Below are positions 18,007 to 27,477 of a stretch of 64,000 bases of DNA, piece after piece. Every line of letters begins with the position of its first letter. The first letter of the stretch is position 1. Location: positions 81,471-145,470 of the forward strand of contig JAEWRN010000042.1 in the NCBI GenBank assembly GCA_023460035.1. Direction: 5' to 3'. The translations under genes were made by a program, and so were the position numbers. The notes under the pieces are model-generated. The model was given only the letters and a program-made list of their open reading frames with translations. It did no database searches and was not told the origin of the DNA. This stretch comes from Bacillota bacterium (lineage in GTDB: Bacteria; Bacillota; Clostridia; Oscillospirales; Ruminococcaceae).

Positions 18007-21000
18007 TTATCCCTTCCTGTTGCGAATCTGTCTTGCCTTTAATAACGCACTATCAAGTTCTCTATAACTTCTTCTTGTAATCAAATTAATCTCGGCAAGA
18101 TAATTCAACGCCGGTTCTTTTTTTAACTCCACGCCACTTTCTGCAAGGGCGTGAGCACAGATATCCAAGAATTGAGTGTATTCTCCATCCTTTTTTACCA
18201 CCGCACCGGCAACATTATTAAGAGAAGAGCCATTATTAATCAGTGCAAATTTCTTACTATAACTGCGCAGATAACTCTCAAGTAGAAATTCATTCCACTC
18301 GTACCCCACATTTGGAAATACAAGAAATGAATCGACATCCCGCACCAAAATATATCCGCTTGATAGATATGTCCCCAATGCGGCGTCTACCGCATCCGTA
18401 TCGAAAGTGACTTTATCTTTTGCCACAAACAGTTTCCTGCTTACACGTACCGTTTCTTCAGCCAAAGAGCCAAAATAAATAACGGATCCAACTTCCTTTG
18501 AAAAACTATAAAGATCATCATCGGAAAAGGGGGCATGATGCTTGCCATATAAACTATACACATCAGCCATACTCAGGCATTTATCATGAGTGCTGATGAC
18601 TTCGCTCTCAAAGTTGTATTGATTGCTCATATGCCGTGAGAGAGCATTTCTGATTCCGAGAGCGGAAAGGTAAAGGTTGTTTTCCAAGAAAATCGGCATC
18701 TGTTCTTGAATTTCCAAGAACACTCTTGACCATATCGCATAGCCATTTTCATCAATCTCTTGATTAAGCAGCGAAGAAATTTGAATTGCGTCCTCTGTAG
18801 AAAATTCAAATATATCAATATGAAAATAGTGTTCCTTTTCGTTTCGAAGGAAGCAAGAATTTATCTGTATTTCGCGATATATAACATTGCGTGAAATATG
18901 AGAAAGACCAGCATAAATCTCTTCATACGAAAGAGGCTTTCCAGCAGATAGCATGTAATCGGTTATTTCTTTCAAAGGGTTGAGTTTTACGTCTTTTTCC
19001 AAAGACATATAATTGCTATAAAAGTAATATTTTCCCTTGGCGGCCGCAAATTCAATAAAGGCTTGAAGCATTTTCTCGTCGCTCAGGCTAAAGCAGTAAG
19101 CAAAAGCGTCTGATAAATCCTCATAAATGGATTTATAATATAGCACTTTATTCCCGGCAGCGAAGGTGTTATCAATATAAGAGAAAAGTTTTTCCTTCGT
19201 TGCATTGTCGATAATGCCTTCTGCAGGGAATAGTCTGTCCTTATAAAAAATCCCACATTGCTTTATACGCTGTATCAGTTCCTCGTCAGAATATGCCAGT
19301 TTCTTGTCGAAAAGGTCAAAATATGTATCACGGAAATTTTCTAAATCAATGGAGTCGAACTGCATGCCGTTTTGATAGCGCTGTATCAAAACCTTTACAA
19401 ATTGATCCTTATCAAAATCCGAAAGCTCTTCATTGTCTGCCATTTTTTTGACGGGAGTTTTTGAAAATGAGTAAACGGAATTTTTTGCTTTTGTTGCCCA
19501 TGAAACTCTGTCAAGGAACTCAGTTACTTCCTCTTTTGGTATTGACATACCAAGTAAACTCAAAATATGTTCTGCCGACATTCCCTGTGGATCATCATAT
19601 ACTTTAGAAATAGAATACAGTTTTTGATACAAGGTCGAGTTTTTTACTTCTAGTTCAATGTCGGAAGTACGCAACGCTTCATGTCGTTCGGTTTCGGAAA
19701 TAAAATCTCTCAATTTGCGAAATGCTGCCGAGAAACGATTATGCTGCTCTTGATTGAATTGAATGAATTCTTTGTTTGCCAGCAACTTCTCGATAGAAGA
19801 AATCGCTGCAGCATTGTCCGTCGTCAGTTTTACATTCTCTATGCCATGTTCATCGGCAAATGCTTCCGCCGAATGTAAGGAAGAAATATAGCTGCGCGTT
19901 GTAGTGTCAGCCATACCTTTGCTTTTCATCCACTCGCTAAACATTACTTCTGATACAGCCCCGTTTGGACAAGGCTTAGACAAAGCAGGTGCATCCTCGT
20001 TGCCAAAGGGTTGTTTTCTATCGGTTATTGGCGCGGCATCCTCTTTTGGAAGTGCAAGAAATTCTTTGTAATGAACATACGCTTTGTCAAGCACCAACGC
20101 CGCTTTTCTATGCATCACACGAAAAAGACGCATCCCAAGCAGTTTACGACAAATGAAATCAAATTCCTTCGCCTCAGAAATATCCCAAAAAGATTTTTTT
20201 GATACACCGTGTTTCATCGCATATTCAGACCCCTCATCAAGGGCGAATATTATGCTGCTGATGGAGCTTTTCAATTTTTGCTTATTTCTCATCCAAAGAG
20301 CAAAGCTGCTTTTAGCATCATTCATATTCGATGCCTCCGTTTTGCTTTTCATATTGTCAATTGTCTCACATACAAATTTAATAGTTTTGGGGCCTTGCGC
20401 TATTATCTCAACACACTCTCGCCTGTCTGAGAATGCATTATTTGCAATTAAATCTGCTGTATAAGAGAAAATGCAATTTAACTTTTTGCATATCTCGCTG
20501 CCACGTGAATATCGAATTTGATAAGTTGTAACATTAGCATACTTATCTGAAAAATTTACATTTGTCAATCTTGCATTAAATGCATTACCATCAATAATAA
20601 TAGTTATATCGCAATTGTCACCTTTTGATAAAGTTACTTCAAGCTGATCACATAATTCAATTGCTGAATCCTTTGGTATAGTCAGTCCAGCGTTTAATAA
20701 GGATTTGTCTACAAATTTTTTGAAAAGCACTTTGTCGGCTCTTTCAGTTTGTGAAGTTTGAACTTGACTCTTGGCTTCCAGCAGTATTTTTTTGAACAAC
20801 GATTCATTATCTTTCCATATTGCCACCATTTCTCCGAAAAATTTACTTGCACCGGGCAACCCATCAATCCCATCTGTAAGTAAATAGTTCATTTTAGTCA
20901 TCTGAAGTGCAATTCCATTTTCATTTCGAAACACTTCATCAATTGCATTTCCATTGAATGTTGCAAGATTTCGGAGCTGCTTTGATAACGAATGCACAAT

Positions 21001-21093
21001 GGCTTTTTTTGAAGAAACTCCAGTATTTATTTTTTCACACGCATCTATTAAAAGCGCAACTTCATATTGATTCCATCCGATTCGTTCGGCCAT
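18007..21093 (-). CDS. 1028-residue protein of unknown function at head of BREX operon
   Basis: The N-terminal 110 residues (WNQYEVALLIDACEKI, then LRNLATFNGNAIDEVFRNENG) resemble a helical module seen at the front of several restriction and HTH proteins. Residues about 370-450 (FSEWMKSKGMADTTTRSYISS, then AEAFADEHG) look like the SAM-like core-binding domain of tyrosine recombinases, but no catalytic RHRY domain follows. The remainder is long and helical, with a basic end (ARQIRNRKG). The ATG at 21093 has GGAGG seven bases upstream; the first in-frame codon 30 bases earlier lacks one. It lies 20 bases after the XRE gene and nine before brxP. Probably a DNA-recognition or specificity subunit, but this is a guess. 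Confidence 0.8.
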   Translation of the reverse strand: MAERIGWNQYEVALLIDACEKINTGVSSKKAIVHSLSKQLRNLATFNGNAIDEVFRNENGIALQMTKMNYLLTDGIDGLPGASKFFGEMVAIWKDNESLFKKILLEAKSQVQTSQTERADKVLFKKFVDKSLLNAGLTIPKDSAIELCDQLEVTLSKGDNCDITIIIDGNAFNARLTNVNFSDKYANVTTYQIRYSRGSEICKKLNCIFSYTADLIANNAFSDRRECVEIIAQGPKTIKFVCETIDNMKSKTEASNMNDAKSSFALWMRNKQKLKSSISSIIFALDEGSEYAMKHGVSKKSFWDISEAKEFDFICRKLLGMRLFRVMHRKAALVLDKAYVHYKEFLALPKEDAAPITDRKQPFGNEDAPALSKPCPNGAVSEVMFSEWMKSKGMADTTTRSYISSLHSAEAFADEHGIENVKLTTDNAAAISSIEKLLANKEFIQFNQEQHNRFSAAFRKLRDFISETERHEALRTSDIELEVKNSTLYQKLYSISKVYDDPQGMSAEHILSLLGMSIPKEEVTEFLDRVSWATKAKNSVYSFSKTPVKKMADNEELSDFDKDQFVKVLIQRYQNGMQFDSIDLENFRDTYFDLFDKKLAYSDEELIQRIKQCGIFYKDRLFPAEGIIDNATKEKLFSYIDNTFAAGNKVLYYKSIYEDLSDAFAYCFSLSDEKMLQAFIEFAAAKGKYYFYSNYMSLEKDVKLNPLKEITDYMLSAGKPLSYEEIYAGLSHISRNVIYREIQINSCFLRNEKEHYFHIDIFEFSTEDAIQISSLLNQEIDENGYAIWSRVFLEIQEQMPIFLENNLYLSALGIRNALSRHMSNQYNFESEVISTHDKCLSMADVYSLYGKHHAPFSDDDLYSFSKEVGSVIYFGSLAEETVRVSRKLFVAKDKVTFDTDAVDAALGTYLSSGYILVRDVDSFLVFPNVGYEWNEFLLESYLRSYSKKFALINNGSSLNNVAGAVVKKDGEYTQFLDICAHALAESGVELKKEPALNYLAEINLITRRSYRELDSALLKARQIRNRKG

Positions 21094-21112
21094 ATTTATG
21101 CCTCCGTTATCT

Positions 21113-21316
21113 TTAATCTTCAATAACCTGCATCAAATCCCCGATATCACAATGAAAGACCTTGCAGAAATTGACCATCGTTTCCATGGGAACAGGTAGT
21201 CCTTTGTTCAGCTTTGTCATCGTGTAGGCGCTGACATTCGCAGCTGCTGCAAGGTCCTTTTTCTTCATCTTATTTTTCTTTAACAGGATCCAGAGCTTCT
21301 CGTAACTAATAATCAT
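21113..21316 (-). CDS. XRE-family HTH regulator of the BREX operon
   Basis: The 67-residue protein is little more than a Cro/C1-type helix-turn-helix (KKKDLAAAANVSAYTMTKLNKGLPVPMET) followed by VHFC-like ends (FCKVFHCDIGDLMQV), the common form of small clostridial XRE regulators. GGAGG lies six bases before the ATG at 21316. It is the first gene after the promoter at 21377-21405, so it probably represses its own operon and thereby the BREX genes. Confidence 0.88.
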   Translation of the reverse strand: MIISYEKLWILLKKNKMKKKDLAAAANVSAYTMTKLNKGLPVPMETMVNFCKVFHCDIGDLMQVIED

Positions 21317-21376
21317 ACGGGCCTCCATTCAGCAAAAAACAGGTGTCTGTACGCCGGATACAGCTATACATGTGAC

Positions 21377-21405
21377 ATTATACAGCAAAATATTCATTTT
21401 TTCAA
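21377..21405 (-). promoter_or_regulatory. sigma-A promoter of the XRE-BREX operon
   Basis: On the minus strand TTGAAA is followed after exactly 17 bases by a consensus TATAAT, about 60 bases before the XRE start. It is the only strong promoter seen ahead of the whole 20-kb gene run. Confidence 0.75.
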
Positions 21406-21462
21406 TTAGTTTCGTGAAATTCGAGAATAATTTATCATTTGGTGGCTCAATAACGCCCCACC

Positions 21463-21510
21463 AAAAGAAAAAGTCTCCGGTACCAAGCCCGTATGAGCCA
21501 GGTACCGGAG
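21463..21510 (-). terminator. intrinsic terminator after SLOG gene
   Basis: A perfect 10-bp stem (CTCCGGTACC with GGTACCGGAG, 21475-21510) is followed on the minus strand by a T-rich stretch (ACTTTTTCTTTT). It ends transcription of the SLOG gene and insulates the BREX promoter below. Confidence 0.85.
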
Positions 21511-21522
21511 GTTCGTTTTTCT

Positions 21523-22014
21523 TTAGCACGATTCTTCCGTGTTTATGGGTATGATTTTCAGCCCTTTGGCTTTAGCGTATTCAACCGTATATGCCGTCCC
21601 ACCGGTAGCTTTGGTCAGATAGCAAATGCACGCACTGCTATTGTCAACCAGATGCCTGTTTCGCTTATGCATACAGCCACGCGTATAGTCTTGGGATGTA
21701 TACACGATTTTATTGGCTTTGCACTTTATCTGTTCATAGACTTTTTTATCCGGTTCACTCCAACTGCTTGCCTGTGAAAGGCAAGGTAAGACAAGGATCA
21801 ATCGGATTTGTGGGTATTGCTCTCTCAACTCCAAAACGACATTTTCTGCGAGTGTGTCAAAGCCTAACGCACCACCCGCGCCGAAATATCGATACCCTTG
21901 CTCAATCAGTTTCATAATTTCTGTTCTCAGCCGTTGGGCGATTGCTTCACGTTGCTCAGATGGTGTTTCTCTATGTCCGGTAAAGCAGCAGGTCTCTGCG
22001 ATATGCGCTGGCAT
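21523..22014 (-). CDS. SLOG-family protein (DUF1273-like)
   Basis: The 163-residue protein has the Rossmann-like SLOG fold of the DprA/YpsA group: CCFTGHRETP at the N-terminus, GYRYFGAGGALGFDTLAENVV as the nucleotide loop, and GGTAYTVEYAKAKGLKII near the end. SLOG proteins bind nucleotide-like ligands; members next to XRE genes are common on clostridial conjugative elements. Its stop is followed by a strong terminator. A second, broken SLOG gene with its own divergent XRE gene lies at 53.4 kb. Confidence 0.85.
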   Translation of the reverse strand: MPAHIAETCCFTGHRETPSEQREAIAQRLRTEIMKLIEQGYRYFGAGGALGFDTLAENVVLELREQYPQIRLILVLPCLSQASSWSEPDKKVYEQIKCKANKIVYTSQDYTRGCMHKRNRHLVDNSSACICYLTKATGGTAYTVEYAKAKGLKIIPINTEESC

Positions 22015-22126
22015 GTGACAACCCTCATTTACTTTAATATATCATCTATAAACCAACATTATATCACAATAAAGGGCTGAAAACCAATATAAATATAAAA
22101 ATATGGGCTAAAATATAATACATAAG

Positions 22127-22447
22127 GTGGTGAGCCCGTTGACTGAAGCTGAATTTTCTTTGAGACTGGCACGTTTGCGTGAACAAAAAGGTGTTTCTGC
22201 ACGAGATATGAGTTTATCAATTGGGCAGAATCCAGGATATATAAACAACATTGAGACGGGGAAATCCATGCCATCATTGACTGGCATTTTTTATATCTGT
22301 GAATATCTGAAGATTACACCAAGCGAATTTTTTGACATGGATGCAACGAATCCCGCAAAATCCCAAGAACTGTTGAAAGTTGTAAAGGGCTTAACAAGTG
22401 AACAGCTTGACAACCTTATTGCCTTAGCAAAAGGCCTTCATAAATGA
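22127..22447 (+). CDS. XRE-family HTH regulator
   Basis: The protein of about 106 residues has an HTH domain in its first 70 residues (LREQKGVSARDMSLSIGQNPGYINNIETGKSMPS as consecutive helices) and a short helical tail (LTSEQLDNLIALAKGL). It is divergent from the SLOG gene, which it may control. The start is uncertain: GTG codons at 22127 and 22130, or the TTG at 22139, which is well placed behind AAGGTGGTGA. It is the only plus-strand gene in the conjugative region. Confidence 0.85.
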   Translation: MVSPLTEAEFSLRLARLREQKGVSARDMSLSIGQNPGYINNIETGKSMPSLTGIFYICEYLKITPSEFFDMDATNPAKSQELLKVVKGLTSEQLDNLIALAKGLHK

Positions 22448-22452
22448 AAGTA

Positions 22453-22490
22453 TCGGGTGCCATCCCAGAAGGGGTGACACCCGATTTTTA
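22453..22490 (+). terminator. intrinsic terminator after XRE gene
   Basis: TCGGGTG pairs with CACCCGA, enclosing an inner ATCCC/GGGGT stem, followed by five T. It ends the XRE transcript and abuts the stop of the convergent CHAP gene. Confidence 0.8.
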
Positions 22491-24293
22491 ATATGCTGGG
22501 ACGCCATATCCAAGGATCTCGTAGTATCCAACGGGATAGCTGTTTTCCCGGCAGCTGTCGCCGGAGTTGCCCTCCACGGTGTATACACGTCCGTTTTCAA
22601 CCTTTTCGACGATGCCGGTATGATCCGACTGATCATCCTGTGGTCCTGAGGAACCTTTATTATCCCAATCGAAGAAGATGATCATGCCGGGCGTAGGCTC
22701 TATACTATTGTCTGCCCATTGGCCGCGTTCCTGAAACCACTGAACGCCCCACACACAGCCTGCATATTTCGGGATGACGCCTGTTTCAATATAACCGCAT
22801 TGATCAGCGCACCAGGATACAAAGCAGGCGCACCACTCAACACGGGAACCAAATCCGTACCAGGACCAGTAAGGTTCACCGCCGACATTGCCAAGCTGCG
22901 ATAGGGCAACCATGACGATCTGATCATCAGCGCCGTACACCCCATACAGAACAGCCAACCACAGACTGTTGTTTTCATCTGCGAGCAGCTCCGAAAGCTG
23001 CTCGTTTTGTTTTGCGTTAAAACCATACTGGAGCGCCATTTCTTCAGCAGTTTTATGGCTGACAATGATATACAGCGTTGTGCGTGTCTCTTGGGTCTCT
23101 TCCTCTAAGATATTGCCATTGCCGTCATCCGTTTCCATGATGACCGTCTCGGTGTGCGTATCTGTTCGATAGGAAATATCATTCATTTCCCAGAAGATGT
23201 CCTTCAGCAGCTGCTTCTTGTCCTCCGTCATGGTGGCTACCTCTTGCGGATTATCCGGATCGGTAGTTGTCTTCACCGCATAAATGGAAAGCACCTCCGG
23301 CCATACGGCGCGGGAACCGGACATTTCCAGATCATCATAAGCAACGCCTGCTTTGATCTCATCCAGCTGATTTTGGTAGTCCATGTTGATCTCCTGTACG
23401 ACCTGCTGCATCGTCTGTGCACTGCCCGTATCCTCACTTGAAAAGAAAATGCCAAAGCATGAACCGACGATCAGAGCAATCAGACAGATCACAATAACCA
23501 CCACAACCGCGACCCAGCCGCCGGCTGCAATCGCCGCAATGAGTGCTTTAACTCCGGCTATAATTGCCTTAATCGTAGCGGCGGTGGCCTTTGCCGCGGC
23601 AACAGCAGCCTTATATGCGGCAATTGCGGTTTGCCTTGCTACGGCAGCCGCCTTCTGCGCTGCTTTTGCAGCTGCTTGTGCAGCCTTGGCCGTAGTCTTT
23701 GCGGTTACCTCGGCAGTTTTAATGGCGGCTTTGGAGGTCTTTTCTGCCGTTTTCACTGTTTTCTCAGCAGATTTCACGGCACCTTTTGCTCCCGTTTTGA
23801 CCGTTGTTCGCCCGGCAGAACGAGCGGTCTGCTTGATGGTGCGCTCCGTGCGCTCTGCCGTTTTTATGGTTTGGTTTCTACCGGTACGAATATCAGCAGC
23901 CCGGTTTTGAGCACGATGCTCTGCGCTTCTTCGGGCGGCAGATTGCCGGGGAGAGGCCGCTTGTGCAAACTCGGGATCATAGCTTCTGAGACGCTCCTCC
24001 ACATCCCGCAGACGTGCATCCTCCCGGTGCTGTTTGTAGGATTCCTTGCCCTTTTGGACGGCCTTTTTTGCGATGGAAGTGACGTCATGTCCCACGCGGT
24101 CCGTCACATCCTCGACAGCATATTGAATCTTATCCTCAGCATACTCGGATGGCGAAACCTGGCCATCATCCAGCAAATTCTCTGCCTGATCCTTTGAGCG
24201 GATCAGTGCTGTTTTCATGCGCTGGGAGGCGACAGACGCCTTATCCAGCACCTTGATATCCTTCACACTTTCTCTGGTTTTGATTTTGTTCAA
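22488..24293 (-). CDS. conjugative CHAP-domain cell-wall hydrolase
   Basis: The 601-residue protein has a charged N-terminus, an Ala/Lys/Thr repeat region at about 140-235 built from variations of KTAEKT and KAAQKAA, a membrane span near 250-280 (VAVVVVIVICLIALIVGS) and a C-terminal CHAP amidase domain with the catalytic cysteine in EWCACFVSWC and histidine in SDHTGIVEKV. It would cut peptidoglycan so that the mating channel can cross the wall. It starts with TTG behind GGGAGG. It closes the transfer operon after sortase B. Confidence 0.88.
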   Translation of the reverse strand: MNKIKTRESVKDIKVLDKASVASQRMKTALIRSKDQAENLLDDGQVSPSEYAEDKIQYAVEDVTDRVGHDVTSIAKKAVQKGKESYKQHREDARLRDVEERLRSYDPEFAQAASPRQSAARRSAEHRAQNRAADIRTGRNQTIKTAERTERTIKQTARSAGRTTVKTGAKGAVKSAEKTVKTAEKTSKAAIKTAEVTAKTTAKAAQAAAKAAQKAAAVARQTAIAAYKAAVAAAKATAATIKAIIAGVKALIAAIAAGGWVAVVVVIVICLIALIVGSCFGIFFSSEDTGSAQTMQQVVQEINMDYQNQLDEIKAGVAYDDLEMSGSRAVWPEVLSIYAVKTTTDPDNPQEVATMTEDKKQLLKDIFWEMNDISYRTDTHTETVIMETDDGNGNILEEETQETRTTLYIIVSHKTAEEMALQYGFNAKQNEQLSELLADENNSLWLAVLYGVYGADDQIVMVALSQLGNVGGEPYWSWYGFGSRVEWCACFVSWCADQCGYIETGVIPKYAGCVWGVQWFQERGQWADNSIEPTPGMIIFFDWDNKGSSGPQDDQSDHTGIVEKVENGRVYTVEGNSGDSCRENSYPVGYYEILGYGVPAY

Positions 24294-24323
24294 GGCTTAT
24301 CGCCTCCCTTCAGAAAGAGCAAA

Positions 24324-25106
24324 TCAAAGCTTCTTAGCCACAACAACAAAGCGCCCGTTGTTATGGGTATATTCGCAGGTAGAAAGTGTGAGCAGCTCAT
24401 CGCCATATTCTGCTGTGTACCCGGTATCATAGGCGCGACGCGCCATGCATTCTGCTATAAACTCGTCAAACTGGGCTTTGCTGCCGTCTGCGAACTCGTT
24501 GTAGCGAAAGGTCTCATTGTTGGTGTCGAAAGAAAAGGCCGCAATGATCTGGTATTCGCCGAAGCCGTAAAGGGAGTTGAAGGTGATCACCGGATGCTCC
24601 TCAAAATAGCTTTTGTCTGCATAGTTTACAAGAGCGCTGAACATGGTGCCGTTTTTCATGTGATGGCCGTAAATGACCGTATTTGCGCTTAAACCCACTG
24701 CGCAGGCCTCATCCACGTACGGAACGCCATAATCACTGTAGGCCTTATCAAAGCTGTGCTTCAGGTAGTAGTCCGGATCGTCCGGCGTCTGCATGACCGG
24801 ATAATTGATGCTTGTCCCGTCAATAGAGATCCAGCCCACAAAGTCGTCGTTTTGCTCATAGAGCGCGGCATATTTTTCGTAGGCAAGTGCCATTTCATCG
24901 ATGGCCTGCTCCGTGGTGTCTTGATCTTTTTCTGCATCGGCGTTTTCCGGCACCTCCGTATCGGTGACCAATTCCGTTAGGCTGTCAAAGGCCTCTGTGC
25001 TTTTCTTCGCGTCCGTGTATTGATGAATAAACATGCCGCCTGAAATAAGCGCACATATGCAAAGCATTGCAGTCACGGCGATGCCGATCTTCTTTGTTAT
25101 AGTCAT
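24324..25106 (-). CDS. srtB: class B sortase
   Basis: The 260-residue membrane-anchored transpeptidase has an N-terminal span (IGIAVTAMLCICALISGGMF) and the sortase fold with catalytic His in VIYGHHM, Cys in LSTCEY and Arg in NGRFVVVAKK. Sortase B genes are standard in Tn1549-type elements and attach an element-encoded surface protein to the wall. The ATG at 25106 follows GGAGGG after six bases. No LPXTG-like or NPQTN-like substrate motif was found in the two surface proteins of this element, so its substrate is unclear. Confidence 0.9.
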   Translation of the reverse strand: MTITKKIGIAVTAMLCICALISGGMFIHQYTDAKKSTEAFDSLTELVTDTEVPENADAEKDQDTTEQAIDEMALAYEKYAALYEQNDDFVGWISIDGTSINYPVMQTPDDPDYYLKHSFDKAYSDYGVPYVDEACAVGLSANTVIYGHHMKNGTMFSALVNYADKSYFEEHPVITFNSLYGFGEYQIIAAFSFDTNNETFRYNEFADGSKAQFDEFIAECMARRAYDTGYTAEYGDELLTLSTCEYTHNNGRFVVVAKKL

Positions 25107-25137
25107 GAATATCCCTCCATAAAATTGAGGACAGGTG

Positions 25138-27477
25138 TTAATCCTGTCCTCGTGCAAATTCACCCTCACCGGGGCGGGTGGTCATCAGCTGATAGAGCTT
25201 CGTATCATGCGGGAATCGGTTGACAAATGGCACCAGCGCCGAGCCGTATTTGATCAGGCCGCAGCCTGCATCAGCGTTGGTGATATAGCTCATCTGCTCG
25301 CCGGAAATATTCAGGAGTTTTGCCAGCTCACCACGGTCGGATGCCGCCTGATTGAGCATGACGATAAACTCCGAGTTCGAGAGCATGGTGCTGGCCTGGA
25401 CGGAATCCAACAGATACTCTACGTTCTGGGTAATAGCAGTGGGGTAAGCGTTACGCTTGCGGAACTGACGCCAGGCAGAGTTGAAGAACTGAGCAGAGAA
25501 CTCATTCTCAAACACCACATGGAACTCGTCGATAAACACGTGGGTGCGCTTGCCCTTTTTCCAGTTAAGCGTTACACGGTTGAGCATGGTATCGGTGATG
25601 ACCAGGAGGCCGGTGGGCTTAAGCTGTGTGCCGAGACCGTGAATGTCAAAGACGACAATGCGTTTGTCCAAGTCCACGTTGCTCTGCTTTCCAAAGATAT
25701 CGAGAGAGCCGGTGGTGTAGAGCTCCAGCGAGAGTGCAATCTGCTTTGCCTCCGGCTCCAGCTGAGAGAGTAGCTGATCACGGAGGGTGCAGAGGGTCGG
25801 CACCGTGCCGGTCTCATCGGCCTCACGATAAACGGCAGCAATGCAGCGGTCGATGATAGACTTCTGCTGTGGCCCGACGCCCTTTTTGTCGATCTGCTCG
25901 ATGAGAGACATGATAAATTCCGACTTGACCACGATGGGGTTGTTCTCACCGTATCCGTCTACCATGTACATGGCGTTGAGTCGGTCTCTGCCACCGGCGG
26001 AAACGCGAATTACCGAGCCGATGTCTCCCATGGCTTCAATCAGGGGCGCATATTCACCCTCCGGATCGCAAATGAGAATATCATCGTCCGTGTTAAGGAT
26101 CAGGAACGTAATAAGCTCCTTGGCAGAAAAGGATTTGCCGGAACCGGGAACGCCCAGCAGAAATGCCGACTGATTCAGAAGATTTGCTTTGTTGCACATG
26201 ATGAGATTATGGCTGATGGCATTTTCTCCAAAGAAGATACCACCCTTATCCATAATTTCCTGTACCTTAAAAGGCATGAACACAGCCAGGCTCTCCGTAG
26301 TGAGTGTTCGGAAAGCATTGATCTTACGCGCTCCAATAGGCAGAACGGTATTAAGGCCATCCGTCTGCTGATACTTCAGGGTGGCCATCTGGCACATGTG
26401 CTTTCTCGCGGTGGAGAGAATGGTCTCGGTGTCCAGATCCAACTGTTCCTTCGTGTCGGCAGTGATCACCATGGTAATGACCGCAAACATCATACGCTGG
26501 TCGCGGGTGGTCAGATCGTCCAAAAATTCCTTGGACTCCTTGCGCTGAAGCTCCATGTCATACGGAACCACCGCGCTGAAGTTGTTGTTCTGATTCTGCT
26601 TTCTCTGCCAATTGGTGATGTTGGTCTCCACACCCAGCAGGCGGTTTTCCACCTCGCGCACCGCCTCATCGGTGGGAATGGGGATCACGTCAATGGAGAG
26701 CATGAGATTGCGGTTGAGCTCCGTGAGCTCTGACACCATGCTGTCCTTGATGTAGCTGGCATAATCCTTCAGGAAAAGCACTCGGGCATACTTCTCGCCA
26801 AGCTTGATATGATCTGCGCCGCGCTCGATGCTGTCCGGGCAGATGTAGTCGCGGAAATCGTGGCCAAGACGTGCTTTCTCCGCCAAGTTAAGTACGAAGG
26901 CGTTCTCATCTCCCGGACGATAGAAATCGTGCAGGATACGCAGACGCTCCACAGCACTGAGTGCCACGCATTTTGAGCCAAGACTTGCAAAGTGCGCCGT
27001 CAGGTCGGCTCCGACTCGCGCAAAGTAGGCTCTGGCCTCTTCCACGTCCTTTTTCGCAACAGAGATGGTCATGTATTTTTCCTGCGTTATACCGTTGGCT
27101 CCGGTGGCCTTGTCCAGCAGCATATGGTTGTACTCCCTACGGTATTCATCCAGGCCATCATCCTTCATGGGCATGAGGATGGACTCCTCAAAATCCGCCT
27201 TATTCAGACGGTGGTTGTTGATAGTGATCTTGGTGGTCGCGCCGCTGTCCAGGGAGTTGAGCAGTTCCGAATAGGTCAGAAACATGCTTTCTTTGTCCTC
27301 ACGGCTGGCCACCAGATAATTGATGTCCGAAAATTTGAAGCACATGGAGAACTTATTCCCGACCTTAAATATGCCATCCGGCCAAATGCACCGAATGGGG
27401 ATGAGGTCCTGTACCTTTTTAGGAACCTTAAACTTTTCTTTGTCTTGAGCAAGAACAGATTTGATGCTCTTCATCAT
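25138..27477 (-). CDS. VirB4-like conjugal transfer ATPase, CD1110 family
   Basis: The 779-residue protein powers the mating channel. Walker A GVPGSGKSFS is near residue 442, ICDPEGEY follows near 475, and HVFIDEFHVVF (Walker B) is near 645. The N-terminal part binds the membrane complex. It starts ATGATG and overlaps the PrgI stop by four bases (ATGA), so the two are translated together. Confidence 0.93.
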   Translation of the reverse strand: MMKSIKSVLAQDKEKFKVPKKVQDLIPIRCIWPDGIFKVGNKFSMCFKFSDINYLVASREDKESMFLTYSELLNSLDSGATTKITINNHRLNKADFEESILMPMKDDGLDEYRREYNHMLLDKATGANGITQEKYMTISVAKKDVEEARAYFARVGADLTAHFASLGSKCVALSAVERLRILHDFYRPGDENAFVLNLAEKARLGHDFRDYICPDSIERGADHIKLGEKYARVLFLKDYASYIKDSMVSELTELNRNLMLSIDVIPIPTDEAVREVENRLLGVETNITNWQRKQNQNNNFSAVVPYDMELQRKESKEFLDDLTTRDQRMMFAVITMVITADTKEQLDLDTETILSTARKHMCQMATLKYQQTDGLNTVLPIGARKINAFRTLTTESLAVFMPFKVQEIMDKGGIFFGENAISHNLIMCNKANLLNQSAFLLGVPGSGKSFSAKELITFLILNTDDDILICDPEGEYAPLIEAMGDIGSVIRVSAGGRDRLNAMYMVDGYGENNPIVVKSEFIMSLIEQIDKKGVGPQQKSIIDRCIAAVYREADETGTVPTLCTLRDQLLSQLEPEAKQIALSLELYTTGSLDIFGKQSNVDLDKRIVVFDIHGLGTQLKPTGLLVITDTMLNRVTLNWKKGKRTHVFIDEFHVVFENEFSAQFFNSAWRQFRKRNAYPTAITQNVEYLLDSVQASTMLSNSEFIVMLNQAASDRGELAKLLNISGEQMSYITNADAGCGLIKYGSALVPFVNRFPHDTKLYQLMTTRPGEGEFARGQD

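Noticed and set aside
23640..23800. Possible tandem repeat or CRISPR-like array
   Set aside because: Periodicity comes from Ala/Lys codon repeats in the CHAP protein; no regular repeat-spacer units.
23383..24197. Long plus-strand ORFs rich in Ala opposite the CHAP gene
   Set aside because: They result from the repetitive KTAEKT/KAAQKAA coding region on the other strand.
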